From assembly GCA_013399875.1 (NCBI GenBank), contig VXAZ01008272.1, positions 562,582 to 626,581 of the forward strand: a stretch of 64,000 nt of DNA, read 5' to 3'. Each line of letters starts with the position of its first letter. Position 1 is the first letter of the stretch. The position numbers and the translations under genes were made by a program. This DNA comes from Gymnorhina tibicen. Taxonomy: Eukaryota; Chordata; Aves; Passeriformes; Artamidae. Below are positions 63,263 through 64,000 of the stretch, piece after piece. The notes under the pieces are model-generated. The model saw nothing but the letters and a program-made list of their open reading frames with translations, was not told the origin of the DNA and made no database searches.

Positions 63263-64000
63263 GAGTTTACTGCGGATGACCTGGGGTAAATGGGAGCAGA
63301 TTGCGGGTTGCTGTTTATCATCAGAGATCTCATGGCTCAGCCCCTGTGGTGCGCTCTGGATGGGAACAGCCTCTGTATGTTTAGCTTTTGCTTAGAATAG
63401 ATGTGTAATAGATCTTTCCGGAGAAAACACTTGTTAATTAGAGGAGAAGCCAGAGATGGGCAGACTGGGAAAGGTCAGAGCTCTGGAAAATGTTTGTCAA
63501 TTTGAATCTGTTTAAAATTGGGCAAAATAAGTGGGTGTGTGGGGTTAACCAGATGGTTTGTTTAGCGAAATTCATCTTAGAGGCTTTTGAGCCTGGTATA
63601 ACCAGGAGGTGCTCTTTTCAGGACACCACTAGTCCTTTCCCAGCCTACATAAGGTGCCAAGACTTTGGCCACACCACTGCCTGGGCTTTTCCAGCCACTT
63701 ACTCCACGAAAATTCAAATTAGAGCCTCTGTGTCACAACATAAGTAGTGGCAAAGACCTTTCTGGTTTATGTGTCTGAATAACAGCACATTCATTGAGTT
63801 GACCTTTGTGCTGTCCTGTCTCTTAGCCTGTGCTGTGTTTGCTGATATAGTAGAGTCCCTTATCCAGCTCCCAGGCTAGTGGAAAGATGCTCCTGAGGTC
63901 TGCAAGCAGCCAGGGAAAGATAACTATTTAGAGAGAAACAGAGTAGCAACTCAAGAAGATTGAAGAGTTTTAGCAAATGTTTAAAATTTGCATTTCTAGC
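63263..64000. other. Intergenic, nothing recognised
   Basis: Unique-looking sequence up to the window edge, with no gene or repeat assigned. Confidence 0.55.

Noticed and set aside
1..64000. Prokaryotic-type systems (operons, CRISPR arrays, defence islands, integrases)
   Set aside because: Coding density, spliced gene structure and CR1/ERV content show vertebrate nuclear DNA; no spaced identical repeats or bacterial-type genes are present.

Overview
This window looks like nuclear DNA from a bird, most likely a neoavian or songbird-like species. The only protein-coding gene I can support is BAMBI, and the interspersed repeats are almost all CR1 LINE fragments plus two solo LTRs of an avian-type class II endogenous retrovirus. 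There is no bacterial or viral gene organisation, no operon, no CRISPR array and no dense coding. Most open frames in the window are chance frames or decayed transposon sequence. The host group is inferred from CR1 sequence style, not from a database search.

Layout. Positions 1-300 are very GC- and CpG-rich. They are probably the 3' flank of the BAMBI promoter CpG island, inside intron 1. The signal-peptide exon of BAMBI is not present and must lie upstream of base 1. Intron 1 runs to 2778, coding exon 2 is 2779-3069, intron 2 is 3070-3508 and terminal exon 3 codes to 3927. A short 3' UTR ends with a poly(A) signal at 4234-4239. The two exons encode 236 residues of a TGF-beta pseudoreceptor: cysteine-rich ectodomain, one membrane span and a short kinase-less tail.

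From about 4.3 kb to 64 kb I find no gene. This is intergenic DNA downstream of BAMBI. It holds four short patches of unusually high CpG density containing recognisable transcription-factor-like words (about 7.2-7.6, 12.1-12.4, 19.9-20.4 and 33.5-33.75 kb), which are candidate cis-regulatory elements. It also holds CR1 fragments near 18.0-18.6, 23.6-23.8, 26.9-27.1, 30.1-30.9, 51.6-53.8 and 54.4-54.8 kb, copies of what looks like an old palindromic interspersed repeat, a small minisatellite at 26.64-26.74 kb and a G-rich block at 50.1-50.3 kb.

The most informative structure is at 51.6-53.85 kb. A solo LTR with a perfect 6-bp target-site duplication sits inside the reverse-transcriptase ORF of a CR1 element, whose reading frame resumes on the far side. 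A second LTR of the same family and orientation lies at 62.64-63.26 kb with its own, different flanking duplication. The pair therefore only mimics a provirus and is best read as two independent insertions. I found no convincing previously undescribed biological system here.
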